Below, in pieces: positions 9,770-18,035 of a DNA stretch of 64,000 bases. The stretch is from Deltaproteobacteria bacterium (GTDB taxonomy: Bacteria; Desulfobacterota; Desulfarculia; Adiutricales; Adiutricaceae). Position numbers and translations under genes: made by a program. A model generated the notes under the pieces. That model was not told the origin of the DNA. It made no database searches and saw only the letters and a program-made list of their open reading frames with translations. Numbering within the stretch: position 1 is the first letter of the stretch; each line of letters begins with the position of its first letter. The stretch is taken from positions 29,829-93,828 of the forward strand of contig JAISMF010000040.1 in the NCBI GenBank assembly GCA_031276865.1, written 5' to 3'.

Positions 9770-10609
9770 ATGGAAATAGTCATAAAATTATCTCCTGTTC
9801 ATCACGATACATGGCGTAATATGTTAGATTATATTGCTAAAAAAATGACTGCATCCTATGAAGATAAATTTATTTTAAAAGGCGGCACAGCTTTAATGCT
9901 GGGTTATAATCTTCCAAGAATTTCCATTGATTTAGATTATGACACACTTACTGAAATAAACATTTCAGATATTTTGTCTTACCATTTGCAAAATTTTATA
10001 AAAACTTATTTCAAAATTAATCAAGAAATATCAACTTACGTTACTATTGGTACTTCACCTATTTCTAACAGATATAGAGTTCATACTCGTTGCACCGATA
10101 AAACATTAAAAATAGACAGTACCGCACTTCGTATTGATGTTTCAAGACGTAGTTTTGTAAAAAATTATGTAAATGATGGATGTTACCAAAATAAAATATA
10201 TATGTACAATTTGCCAAGAACCATTGATTTAAAACTCAACGCAATAACAAATTTATATTTTGGATCCTCAAGAGAAGAAATTCGTGATTATTTTGATGCG
10301 GAATACATCTTCCGTACATACATTGATGCAGTATCGATACCTCAAATAACCGCTTTTAAAAATTTGCTGGATAGTAAAAATAAAACTAGGTTAATCGAGA
10401 AATTCGAAGCAGAATCAATGCGTGGCGACAATATTCATATTTTTAAAGAGGTAAATATAAAACAATTAATAGATAATTTATACCGCAACGTGGAAACTGC
10501 ATATTTAAAAATTGACAATACTATAACAAAAAAGAAAGTCGATGAACTTCCAGCTGGACTTTCCTCAGACGATTCTCCCAACGGAGATCCACCAAAACCT
10601 AGAATGTGA
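9770..10609 (+). CDS. AbiEii-type nucleotidyltransferase (toxin family)
   Basis: Resembles the AbiEii/AbiGii family of nucleotidyltransferase toxins, which act in type IV toxin-antitoxin and phage abortive-infection systems. The family motif is visible near the N-terminus: KGGTALMLGYNLPR at about 37-50, with GG at 38-39 and the metal-binding pair D54/D56 in SIDLDYD, then a conserved basic/aromatic middle (LPRTIDLKLNAIT). The C-terminal 25 residues are a proline/serine tail (GLSSDDSPNGDPPKP) that looks added. The start ATG has only a weak ribosome site. No AbiEi-like antitoxin is visible on either side, so it is either an orphan or its partner has decayed. AT-rich codon use matches the surrounding island. 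Confidence 0.75.
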   Translation: MEIVIKLSPVHHDTWRNMLDYIAKKMTASYEDKFILKGGTALMLGYNLPRISIDLDYDTLTEINISDILSYHLQNFIKTYFKINQEISTYVTIGTSPISNRYRVHTRCTDKTLKIDSTALRIDVSRRSFVKNYVNDGCYQNKIYMYNLPRTIDLKLNAITNLYFGSSREEIRDYFDAEYIFRTYIDAVSIPQITAFKNLLDSKNKTRLIEKFEAESMRGDNIHIFKEVNIKQLIDNLYRNVETAYLKIDNTITKKKVDELPAGLSSDDSPNGDPPKPRM

Positions 10610-10629
10610 CAGAATAACGAAGACATAGT

Positions 10630-10970
10630 CGAGTATCTAAAAAATAGCTATTACCTTGGGGCGGGATAGGGAGCGCCCTCACGGGTACCTCCTTCCACAG
10701 ATCCCAGCGAGCGCAATTAACGCACTGGGCTCTTCTTTGAATATTTGGCGTCAAACATCTCTCCAGGATAGGGATGCATAGCTTTGGGTATAGGGATTAG
10801 TCGCCACCACTTATCAATGAATTGTCTCCAAGTCATCTTTCTCCGCTGGCATCTTCTGCAGATGGTTCTAAACCAAGTTCTGCCAAGTTGATAACTGAAA
10901 GAGCTCAGCACCTTGAGATTGTCATGAATATCAAAGTAGTTATTGTATCCAGTAACGACACTATCTAACC
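10630..10970 (-). mobile_element. Group II intron remnant (3' end with maturase tail)
   Basis: The reverse strand carries the C-terminal end of a group II intron reverse transcriptase/maturase, followed by intron-type RNA. The reading frame from about 10970 gives YNNYFDIHDNLKVLSSF, then QLGRTWFRTICRRCQRRKM, then IPIPKAMHPYPGEMFDAKY, stopping at 10717. This is the tail typical of these proteins (RRSQ...LTW...HPYP...FDA). Downstream on the same strand, about 10640-10705, a stem built on GAGCCCAGTGCG and its complement, then GGATCTGTGG, resembles the conserved RNA that follows the ORF in such introns. The rest of the intron, including the catalytic YADD region, is missing. Confidence 0.65.
10717..10970 (-). 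pseudogene. Reverse transcriptase/maturase C-terminal fragment
   Basis: About 85 codons of a maturase C-terminus with no start region; the polymerase domain is absent. An in-frame ATG exists at 10911 but would encode only a 64-residue tail, so this is treated as a decayed gene rather than a small protein. See the enclosing mobile-element entry for the motifs. Confidence 0.6.
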
Positions 10971-11296
10971 ACTAGCTACGTCTTAATCATGGAAGTTCCT
11001 CCCTTCCTACGCTATTACCCAGGCGGATAAAAGCTAGAACTGTAAAATGAAGTTGTTACCTTGAATACATGTTTTTTTCCAATATTTAACCGCAGAGGTG
11101 ATAGAAAGCGTTTTCGTCTTGGCCGCCATGAGGAAAAATTGATATAAGTTTAAACCAAATCGTTCCCGCTCCGGTAAATGTTCCAACGCGCGCGCCTTTC
11201 TTGGCGAAGCGCGAATAAAGCTGTAAAAACCGATTGGAAAAAACGAAATGAAGGGATGGTTTTTATCGAAGCTTCCTTTTAAAACTTTTCCCCGTC
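10971..11296. other. Intergenic, return to GC-rich DNA
   Basis: No gene seen besides the repeat fragment at 11014. Composition changes from AT-rich to GC-rich near 11150, which sets the right boundary of the first accessory island. Confidence 0.5.
11014..11042. repeat. Degenerate left end of the 90-bp element
   Basis: ATTACCCAGGCGGATAAAAG and the following CTAGAAC align with the left end of the 90-bp element (ATTACTCCGGCGGATAAATA, TTAGAAAC). The right half is not recognisable. Confidence 0.5.
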
Positions 11297-11342
11297 AAAA
11301 AAAAAACCGCGCCGTTGGCGTCTTTAAGCCAGCCCGGCGCGG
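11297..11342 (-). terminator. Rho-independent terminator of the bactofilin gene
   Basis: Reading the reverse strand, CCGCGCCG pairs with CGGCGCGG (11335-11342 with 11307-11314) and TGGC pairs with GCCA inside it, followed at once by ten Ts (plus-strand A10 at 11297-11306). A smaller stem with five Ts at 11364-11391 lies just upstream and may be a first terminator. Confidence 0.85.
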
Positions 11343-11415
11343 GTCGTACGCATCGATTGTAGTGTAAAAAGTCTTCCCGAAAATAAGGAAGCCGTCCGGC
11401 CAACTCGCTGGCCAA

Positions 11416-12012
11416 TCAGGTGGTGGAGTCGTTCAGAACGTTCAGCTGGGGATTCACGGTCTTTTTTTGCACGGAGAAATTCGCGTCCTGCTCGGAGCCT
11501 CCCCCGCTTAGAACGGAGGCGGCCGTCTCGCCGGAGGGGAGCTTCCTCGGCTTTTCCTCTTTTACGGCCTTTTTCCGACTCTTCTTATCCTCGGGCTCTT
11601 CCTCCGGCCTTTCAATGTTCGTCATCTCGCTTTGGATCCGCTCGGTGAGCTCCACCCTCTCCTCGTCCGTGAAGAGGTGGCTGTTTCCCTCGTGCACGGC
11701 GCCCGGAACTATGCTCAGGCTGTGATAGTTGATGTTGCCCTTGACCACGGCGGTCTGGTTGAGGTGCACCTCGCCGGTGGCGTAGATGTTGCCCAAGACG
11801 GAGCCGCTCACCACCAGGTTCTCCACGTAGACGTCGCCCTCGATCACGGCGCTCGTGCCGGTGACCAGCATGCCTTTGGCGACTATCGCCCCCTTGAGCC
11901 TGCCGTCGATGTTTAAAAGGCCGGTGAACCTCAAGGATCCTTCTATTTCCACGTTGCTGGAAAAAAACGCGTTCCAGAGCTGCTTATCCGCTTTTCTGCT
12001 TAAACCGAACAT
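11416..12012 (-). CDS. Bactofilin family cytoskeletal protein
   Basis: Bactofilins (DUF583) are beta-helical proteins that polymerise without nucleotide and scaffold cell-shape or polar structures at the membrane. Residues about 15-110 show the typical short repeats of hydrophobic and glycine residues (NVEIEGSLRFTGLLNIDG, AIVAKGMLVTGTSAVIEGDV, YATGEVHLNQTAVVKGNI). A charged, probably disordered C-terminal tail of ~80 residues follows (EEEPEDKKSRKKAVKEEK). The N-terminus is short, as usual. It is a single-gene unit: a strong terminator follows and there is a non-coding gap upstream. The length of 198 is in the family range. Confidence 0.9.
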   Translation of the reverse strand: MFGLSRKADKQLWNAFFSSNVEIEGSLRFTGLLNIDGRLKGAIVAKGMLVTGTSAVIEGDVYVENLVVSGSVLGNIYATGEVHLNQTAVVKGNINYHSLSIVPGAVHEGNSHLFTDEERVELTERIQSEMTNIERPEEEPEDKKSRKKAVKEEKPRKLPSGETAASVLSGGGSEQDANFSVQKKTVNPQLNVLNDSTT

Positions 12013-12617
12013 TATAAAAAGCCTTTGATGACAGATTGTCCGGGGTGGCCGGTGATAACGGCGTCCCGGGGAATGACGGGCCGCGGGGGGGATCCCCCCG
12101 GCCGGAAAAGTCCCGCCCCTCTAAAAAACGGCGGAAGCTTCGTTTCCGGCACCCACCATAGTCTTTTTTTCCCCGCCGCGCCACCGCCGGAGGGGGGCCC
12201 GGTAAAAAAAGCTCCGCCGCTTGGACGCGCCGCTTTCCGGAAACGCTTCGGACGCTCCCTCGGAAAGGAGCGAAAAAAACGCTCCCTCGCCTCGGGGCGC
12301 TTTGGAAGCTCCGGCGGCGGATCCCTGGCGCGGCGGGCGCTCCCGTTTTAGAGCGGAGGGCGTCCCGGGGCCCCGCGGGCGGAAAAACGCCCGCGGGACT
12401 CCCCTTCATCGGGTCTTCCGCGGTTTTCAGAATGAAATTGTGCGGGGGGGATTGATTCGTAACCTAAAAAGATCGACCGGATGGGTTCGTCTCCGGGGGC
12501 GGCGGGAGGCCGCCCCCGGAGGAGATCCCGAGCCCGCCGGAAAAGGATTCGGGGAATTCGGGGAGGGCTCCTGGAAGGGGGCTTTCCCGAACCTTCAGGC
12601 TCCGGCGGAAAGGAAAG
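12013..12617. other. GC-rich intergenic region with two perfect hairpins
   Basis: No gene is supported; long open frames here are GC-rich artefacts. There are two perfect inverted repeats: CCCGCGGGCG at 12372-12381 paired with 12388-12397 (loop GAAAAA), and a 13-bp arm at 12491-12503 paired with 12509-12521 (loop GGGAG). The second could end the zinc-ribbon transcript coming from the right, but neither has a T-tract. Confidence 0.5.
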
Positions 12618-12815
12618 CTAGATGCTGAGGCCCAGCTTGGCGGCGAAGGCCTTGGGGTCGAAGGGGGCCTTGCACTCGTAGCAGTGGGCCTGATTGCGGA
12701 GCTCGTTTACGCTGAAAAACTCCAGCTCCTTGCCGCAGGCGGGGCACGGACCGGTGATGAGCCGGGTCTCCTCCTGCATGCACTCGGGTTTGGATTCGAC
12801 TTCGGTTATCGACAT
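12618..12815 (-). CDS. Small zinc-ribbon protein
   Basis: A 65-residue cytoplasmic protein with two CxxC knuckles, CPACGKELEFFS near residues 24-35 and CYECKAPFDP near 45-54, which together should bind one zinc. GGAGGTG sits about six bases before the ATG on the reverse strand, a strong ribosome site that confirms translation. The function is unknown; proteins of this shape are common as uncharacterised small genes in deltaproteobacteria. A related protein with a longer C-terminus is encoded at 42195-42476 (CPACGDKVEFF). Confidence 0.7.
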   Translation of the reverse strand: MSITEVESKPECMQEETRLITGPCPACGKELEFFSVNELRNQAHCYECKAPFDPKAFAAKLGLSI

Positions 12816-13004
12816 GCGGACACCTCCATAATCGTTCTAATTTTAGAAAATTGAATTAGCCGAAAGCGCCGCGACTTTCGGCGTTCCCCGCCGGGGAAGG
12901 CCTTCAAACGCGGCTGGCGGATGATTTCGATTTTAAGGCTTCCGTTGGCCGCGCTGGAAGAAAACGGCGCCGCCCGGAACATTCATGATGCATCTTTTCC
13001 CTAG

Positions 13005-13033
13005 TTGAGTCAAGACTCTTTTTTTGCTAATAT
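13005..13033 (+). promoter_or_regulatory. Promoter of the threonylcarbamoyl-AMP synthase/DedA operon
   Basis: TTGAGT at 13005-13010 and TAATAT at 13028-13033 are separated by exactly 17 bp. The predicted transcript begins near 13040, leaving a leader of about 200 bases before the TTG start at 13247. No gene is seen in the 12816-13246 gap. Confidence 0.6.
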
Positions 13034-13246
13034 GCGCAGAGTCCGCCGGAGGGAGCGAGAGAGCCTTTTACGGGGGGAAAGCCACCCGGCCCGTCCGTCT
13101 TTTCCAAAACTGGCGCCGGGGGGGCTCCGCCTCCCGCCGGAAGAGCCCCCCTAAGGCTTTTCCGGAAAAAGGGCCCGGCCGGGAACCGACCCTTTTCGCG
13201 GGAAGGACGCCGGTCGCCCGCGGGAAGACGGGCGCGGAGCGGGAGC

Positions 13247-13975
13247 TTGACGAAAATTCTAAAAATAGACCCGGAGAATTTCACCCTCAAGGAACTGCGG
13301 CCGGCCGCGGCCGCCCTCCTCGAAGGGGGCGTGGTCGCGGCGGCCACCGAGTCCTTCTACGCCCTCCTGGTCATGGCCGACCACCCCCCGGCTTTGGAGA
13401 AGCTCTTTTTCCTGAAATTCGGCCGGGAGCCGGGCTACAGCTGGAACGGCGGGGACGTCACGGCGGCCGGCGCGGCCGCCGCCGGCGAGAACGCCTTCCT
13501 CCTCCTTTTAGACTCCCGGGAAAGGGTCAAGGCCTACGCGCGGGAGATCCCCCGGGAGGCGGAGCGGCTCATGGACCTCCACTGGCCCGGGCTCCTCACC
13601 CTGGTCTTCCAGGCCCAGGGCGGGCTGCATCCGGCCATCCTGGGCGGGGGCAAATCCTCGGTGGCCTTGCGGGTGGACCGTTTTCCGGTGCCGGGGGCGC
13701 TCTCCCGCATGACCGACAGGGGGGTGACGGGCACCTCGGCCAACCCCCACGGCTCCCCCCCCGCGGTTTGCGCGGGGGAGGTTTTGGAATACTTCCGCGG
13801 GAGGCTGGACATGGTGGTGGACACGGACAAAGGCCCCAAGGACCCGCCTTCGGCCGCGGATCACCGGCCCTCCACCATCCTGGACGTGAGCCGGCGGCCC
13901 TTCTCCGTTTTAAGGGAGGGCGCCGTGAACGGGAAAGAAGTCCTCAAGGCCCTGTCTTTTCCGCCAAAAAGTTAG
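13247..13975 (+). CDS. Sua5/YciO/YrdC family L-threonylcarbamoyladenylate synthase
   Basis: Family members use threonine, bicarbonate and ATP to make threonylcarbamoyl-AMP, the precursor of the t6A modification on ANN-decoding tRNAs. The YrdC-type core is visible: ATESFYALLV near residues 33-42 corresponds to the usual PTET-YGL segment, FGREPG to the K-R substrate loop, HWPGLLTLV and VALRV are the standard mid-domain strands, and TGTSAN is the family signature. The C-terminal Sua5 domain is absent (242 residues), so this is the short YrdC/TsaC type. The start is a TTG with GGAG seven bases upstream. The stop codon overlaps the ribosome site of the DedA gene, indicating coupling. A YciO-like role cannot be excluded. 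Confidence 0.82.
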   Translation: MTKILKIDPENFTLKELRPAAAALLEGGVVAAATESFYALLVMADHPPALEKLFFLKFGREPGYSWNGGDVTAAGAAAAGENAFLLLLDSRERVKAYAREIPREAERLMDLHWPGLLTLVFQAQGGLHPAILGGGKSSVALRVDRFPVPGALSRMTDRGVTGTSANPHGSPPAVCAGEVLEYFRGRLDMVVDTDKGPKDPPSAADHRPSTILDVSRRPFSVLREGAVNGKEVLKALSFPPKS

Positions 13976-13982
13976 GAGACGC

Positions 13983-14762
13983 ATGGAAAACGACCCCGGG
14001 CTTCTATCCAGGGGGATATTCTCCCTCGTGGACTTCATCCTCCATATCGACAAGCATCTGGACGCTCTGGTCGCGGCCTACGGCTGGCAGACGCACCTCA
14101 TCCTCTTCCTCATAGTGTTCTGGGAGACCGGGGTGGTGATCTGCCCCTTCCTTCCCGGAGACTCCCTTCTCTTCGCGGCCGGAGCCATCGCCTCCAGGGC
14201 GGGCTCGCCTTTGTCGCTCCCCACCCTCCTCCTCTTGGTGGCCCTGGCCGCCTTTCTGGGGGACACCTTGAACTACTGGGTGGGGCGCTGGCTGGGCCCG
14301 GCGGTCTTGAAACGCGACGGAAAGATCCTGAAAAAGAAGTACCTGGACAAGACCAGGGACTTCTACGACCGCTACGGCGCCAAAACCATCGTCCTCGCCC
14401 GCTTCGTCCCCATCGTGCGCACCTTCGCGCCCTTCGTGGCGGGGGTGGGCGCCATGCGCTATCCGAAGTTCCTCTTCTACAACCTCGCGGGCGGCATCCT
14501 CTGGACCGTGCTTTTGACCTGCGCGGGCTACCTCTTCGCCGGACTCCCCCTGGTGCGGGACAACTTCACCGCCGTCATCCTGGTGATCATCCTCATATCC
14601 GTCCTCCCCATGGTGGTGGAGTACCTGCGGGCGAGGCGTAAAAGCGCCGAAAGCCGGAAAACGTCCCTCCGGGATCCATCCGCAGGGACGCTTTCGGACC
14701 AGGACCCCTCCGCCTTGAACGCTCCGGCTCCGGAAAGCCCGCGGGGCCCGGAAGGCGCCTGA
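13983..14762 (+). CDS. DedA family membrane protein
   Basis: DedA/VTT-domain proteins are inner-membrane transporters linked to flipping of carrier lipids and to membrane homeostasis. The features match: an amphipathic N-terminus, a hydrophobic HLILFLIVFWE segment, the re-entrant motif ETGVVICPFLPGDSLLF near 45-62, GDTLNYWVGRWLG, and the signature ARFVPIVRTFAPFVAGVG near 140-157, then two C-terminal membrane helices. A 50-residue polar tail (AESRKTSLRDPSAG onward) extends past the usual end. TAGGAG, which contains the stop of the upstream gene, provides the ribosome site 5 bases before the ATG, so both genes form an operon. Confidence 0.9.
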   Translation: MENDPGLLSRGIFSLVDFILHIDKHLDALVAAYGWQTHLILFLIVFWETGVVICPFLPGDSLLFAAGAIASRAGSPLSLPTLLLLVALAAFLGDTLNYWVGRWLGPAVLKRDGKILKKKYLDKTRDFYDRYGAKTIVLARFVPIVRTFAPFVAGVGAMRYPKFLFYNLAGGILWTVLLTCAGYLFAGLPLVRDNFTAVILVIILISVLPMVVEYLRARRKSAESRKTSLRDPSAGTLSDQDPSALNAPAPESPRGPEGA

Positions 14763-15067
14763 AGGCGGGCCGGGGGAAGGGAACCGAAACCGCCCCCCGC
14801 GAAAGCGGCCCCGACCCCGCCAAATTCGCGGCCGGATTGATTTATCGGCCTGGCGCCGCCCCCCGCGGGGCGGCGGGCTTTAAAAAGCCCGAAGGGCGCG
14901 ACGGGCGAAGGGACGCGAAAGGACGCGGGCGAAATGGGGAACGGGGAGGCGCGGAAGAGTCTCGACCGAAGGAAGCGGATGAGCGGAGACGCCTGAAACG
15001 CTAAAAACAGGCGAAACTTAAAAGCGAGGAAAGGACGAACGCCGAAAGCGGCGAAATCGGGACCATC
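14763..15067. other. Spacer with hairpin before ileS
   Basis: No gene. CGGGCTTT at 14874-14881 is exactly complemented by 14884-14891, following a G/C-rich dyad (14858-14872); this probably ends the DedA operon. No T-box or other leader is recognised before ileS. Confidence 0.5.
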
Positions 15068-17854
15068 ATGGACTACAAAGACAGCCTCAACCTCCCCAAA
15101 ACCTCCTTCCCCATGAAGGGGAGGCTTTCGGAACTGGAGCCCAAGCTGCTCCAAAAATGGGAGGAGATGGATCTCTACTCCCAAATCCTCAAAAAAGGCG
15201 AGGGGCGCCCCTTCTGGGTCCTCCACGACGGACCTCCCTACGCCAACGGCAACATCCATCTGGGAACGGCCTTAAACAAGATCCTCAAGGACATAATCGT
15301 CAAGTTCAAGACCATGGACGGCTACCTTTCCCCCTACGTCCCCGGCTGGGACTGCCACGGACTCCCCATCGAGCACCGGGTGGATCAGGCGCTGGGGAAA
15401 AAGAAGCTGGAAATGTCCAAAACGGAGATCCGCGGAAGCTGCCGGGAGTACGCTTCCAAGTACGTGGAGATCCAGAAGGCCGAGTTTAGGCGCCTGGGGG
15501 TTTTGGGAGACTGGAAGGACCCCTACCTCACCATGAGCCGGGACTACGAGGCCGTCACCGCCGGGGAGCTGGGGACCATGATCCTGGACGGCCGGCTCAC
15601 CAGGGACAAAAAGCCGGTTCTATGGTGCGGGACCTGCCGCACGGCCCTGGCCGAGGCCGAGGTGGAGTACGCCGACCACGCGTCCGAGTCCATCTACGTC
15701 GCCTTTTCCCTGCCCCCCCGGGAGGCGGAAAAGCTGGGAGGGCGCCTCAAGGATCGCCCCGTCCGGCTCCTCATCTGGACCACCACCCCCTGGACCATAC
15801 CCGCGAACACCGGAATAGCCTACAACCCCCGCTTCGCCTACCAGGCCTTCCTCCATCAGGGAACGGCCTACCTCATGGCCGCCGATCTGGCCGACGACGT
15901 TTTAGCGAAATGCGGCCTAAAGGGCGCGGAGGATCTGGGCCGCGTCGAGGCCGCGGGCCTGGAGGGGCTCTCGGCCCGGCACCCCCTCTACGAGAGGGAG
16001 TCCAAAGTGGTGCCGGCCCTCTACGTCACCGCCGAGCAGGGGACGGGGCTGGTGCACACCGCCCCCGGCCACGGCCGGGAGGACTTCGAGACCGGAAGGC
16101 TCTGGAAGCTCCCCCTCTTGTCCCCCCTGGACGACGAGGCCCGCTTCACGGACGAGGTGCCGGAATTGGAGGGAAAGAGGGTCCTGGAATCCGACGAGGC
16201 GGTCATCTCGCTCTTGAAAGAAAAGGGGGCCCTTTTGGGCCGGGAGACGATCCGCCACTCCTACCCCCACTGTTGGCGCTGCAAAAACCCCGTGGTCTTT
16301 CGGGCCACCCCCCAGTGGTTCGTGAGCATGGATTTCAAAGACCTTAGAAAACAAAGCCTCGAAGCCGTGGACCGGGTGAAGTGGATCCCCTCCCGAGGCC
16401 GCGAGCGCATCCGGGGCATGCTGGAAAACCGTCCGGACTGGTGCGTGAGCCGCCAGCGCTCCTGGGGGGTGCCCATAACCGTCGTCTTTTGCGAGAACTG
16501 CGGGGAATGGGTCTACACCCCCGAGATGCGGGAGAGGATTTTGAGCCTCTTTCAAGAGAGGGGCGCGGACGCCTGGTTCGATCTGGAGATCTCCGAGCTG
16601 TTTCCGGAGGGGGTGGAGTGCCCCCGCTGCGGCGGGGGCTTGTTCCGCAAGGAAACCGACATCCTGGACGTGTGGTTCGATTCGGGCTCCTCCTTCGCGG
16701 CCGTGACGGAAAGGAGAAAGGACCTTCCAAACGAGGCGGACATGTATTTGGAGGGAAGCGATCAGCATAGGGGCTGGTTCCACTCGTCACTCCTCATCTC
16801 CGCCGCGAACCGCGCGGGCGAAGCCCCCTACCGGGAGGTGCTCACCCACGGCTACGTGGTGGACGGCAAGGGGAAGAAGATGAGCAAGTCCCTGGGGAAC
16901 ACCATCGCCCCGGGCGAGGTCGTCAAGAAGTACGGCGCCGACATCCTCCGGCTGTGGACGGCCGGGGAGAACTACCAAGACGACATTCGGGTCTCCCCCG
17001 AGATCATGGACATGCTGGTGAAGGCCTACTTCACCTTCCGCAACACCTGCCGCTTCCTTTTGGGAAACCTCCAGGACTTCCGGCCGGATCGAGACGACGT
17101 CCCCCCGGAGAAACTCGACGACCCCCTGGACCGCTACGCCTTGTATCTTTTAAACAAGCTCAGGGCGGAAACCCGGGAGGCCTACCGGAGCTACGCCTTC
17201 CACGACGTCTACCACAAGATGAACGTCTTCATGGGTTTGATGTCCTCCTTCTACCTGGACATACTGAAAGACCGCCTCTACACCTTCCATAAGGACGACC
17301 CCCGGCGCCGGGGGAGCCGGAGCGTTTTATGGCGGATCCTCAAGGACGCGACCCGGATCATGAGCCCCATCCTCTCGTTTACCGCCGAAGAGATCTGGAG
17401 CCACCTCCCCCCGGAGGAGGGCCTCCCCCAAAGCGTCCATCTGTCCGACTACCCGGAGGCGGACCCCTCCCTAGACGATCCCCGGCTGGCCTCCGACATG
17501 GAGAGGCTCGTGACCGTCCGGGACAGAGTCAACAAGGCCTTGGAGGAGGCCAGAAAAGAGAAGGTCATCGGATCCTCTTTGGACGCCGCTGTTGATCTTT
17601 TGGCCGGAGGCGAGACCTTGAAGCTCCTGGACGCCTACGAGGGGCGTCTTCCGGAGTTCTTCATCGTCTCCACCGTCTTCCTGGAGCCCCTCGAACCACC
17701 GGACGGGGCGGAGCTCGAAGGCGACCTCGAATTGCGGGTGAAAGTCTCCCCCTGCCCCCACCCCAAGTGCCCCCGCTGCTGGACCCGCAACGCTAAAACG
17801 GATCCCGCGTCCGGCCTCTGCCCCAAGTGCCAGGCGGCCATGGCCCGGGGGTAG
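15068..17854 (+). CDS. ileS: Isoleucyl-tRNA synthetase
   Basis: Class I aminoacyl-tRNA synthetase that charges tRNA-Ile and edits valine. The HIGH element is PYANGNIHLGT near residues 57-67, WTTTPWTIPANTG marks the editing (CP1) domain near 235-250, and the catalytic KMSKS is in GKKMSKSLGN near 603. The anticodon-binding domain follows. A C-terminal zinc finger (CPRCWTRN and CPKCQ) completes the bacterial type. 928 residues is normal. The ATG at 15068 is used because the extension MDYKDSLNLPKTSFPMKG is the classic N-terminus. It lies between the DedA operon and dnaX on the same strand. Confidence 0.97.
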   Translation: MDYKDSLNLPKTSFPMKGRLSELEPKLLQKWEEMDLYSQILKKGEGRPFWVLHDGPPYANGNIHLGTALNKILKDIIVKFKTMDGYLSPYVPGWDCHGLPIEHRVDQALGKKKLEMSKTEIRGSCREYASKYVEIQKAEFRRLGVLGDWKDPYLTMSRDYEAVTAGELGTMILDGRLTRDKKPVLWCGTCRTALAEAEVEYADHASESIYVAFSLPPREAEKLGGRLKDRPVRLLIWTTTPWTIPANTGIAYNPRFAYQAFLHQGTAYLMAADLADDVLAKCGLKGAEDLGRVEAAGLEGLSARHPLYERESKVVPALYVTAEQGTGLVHTAPGHGREDFETGRLWKLPLLSPLDDEARFTDEVPELEGKRVLESDEAVISLLKEKGALLGRETIRHSYPHCWRCKNPVVFRATPQWFVSMDFKDLRKQSLEAVDRVKWIPSRGRERIRGMLENRPDWCVSRQRSWGVPITVVFCENCGEWVYTPEMRERILSLFQERGADAWFDLEISELFPEGVECPRCGGGLFRKETDILDVWFDSGSSFAAVTERRKDLPNEADMYLEGSDQHRGWFHSSLLISAANRAGEAPYREVLTHGYVVDGKGKKMSKSLGNTIAPGEVVKKYGADILRLWTAGENYQDDIRVSPEIMDMLVKAYFTFRNTCRFLLGNLQDFRPDRDDVPPEKLDDPLDRYALYLLNKLRAETREAYRSYAFHDVYHKMNVFMGLMSSFYLDILKDRLYTFHKDDPRRRGSRSVLWRILKDATRIMSPILSFTAEEIWSHLPPEEGLPQSVHLSDYPEADPSLDDPRLASDMERLVTVRDRVNKALEEARKEKVIGSSLDAAVDLLAGGETLKLLDAYEGRLPEFFIVSTVFLEPLEPPDGAELEGDLELRVKVSPCPHPKCPRCWTRNAKTDPASGLCPKCQAAMARG

Positions 17855-17904
17855 CCCGGACCCGACCCGAAACCCCCGGGGGTCTTTCCCTTAAACCCCC
17901 GGGT

Positions 17905-17948
17905 CTTAAAGTGGTTTTCAAAGCCCCTTAAAGTGGTTTTCAAAGCCC
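17905..17948. repeat. 22-bp exact tandem duplication
   Basis: CTTAAAGTGGTTTTCAAAGC plus CC forms a 22-bp unit at 17905-17926 repeated without change at 17927-17948, in the ileS-dnaX gap. Exact identity suggests a recent duplication. Confidence 0.8.
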
Positions 17949-17951
17949 CAA

Positions 17952-17978
17952 GGGGCGGCCGGAGTAGCCGGCCGCCCC
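17952..17978. repeat. Perfect 11-bp hairpin before dnaX
   Basis: GGGGCGGCCGG at 17952-17962 is complemented exactly by 17968-17978 around the loop AGTAG. It lies 57 bp before the dnaX start and lacks a T-tract, so it may be an attenuator, an ileS terminator or an RNA-processing stem. Confidence 0.6.
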
Positions 17979-18035
17979 CTCCCCGTCCACCCGCGATCGA
18001 GCTTTTCAGCCTCCCCCCTTATTCACGGAGCGGCG

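Noticed and set aside
13024..14115. 363-codon forward frame from the promoter region into the DedA gene
   Set aside because: Low-complexity Gly/Arg/Pro translation overlapping two recognisable genes in another frame; its start lies inside the promoter -10 region.
17905..17948. CRISPR-like repeats (also 2295, 44449 and 53769)
   Set aside because: Short tandem duplications without unique spacers of constant length; no cas genes.
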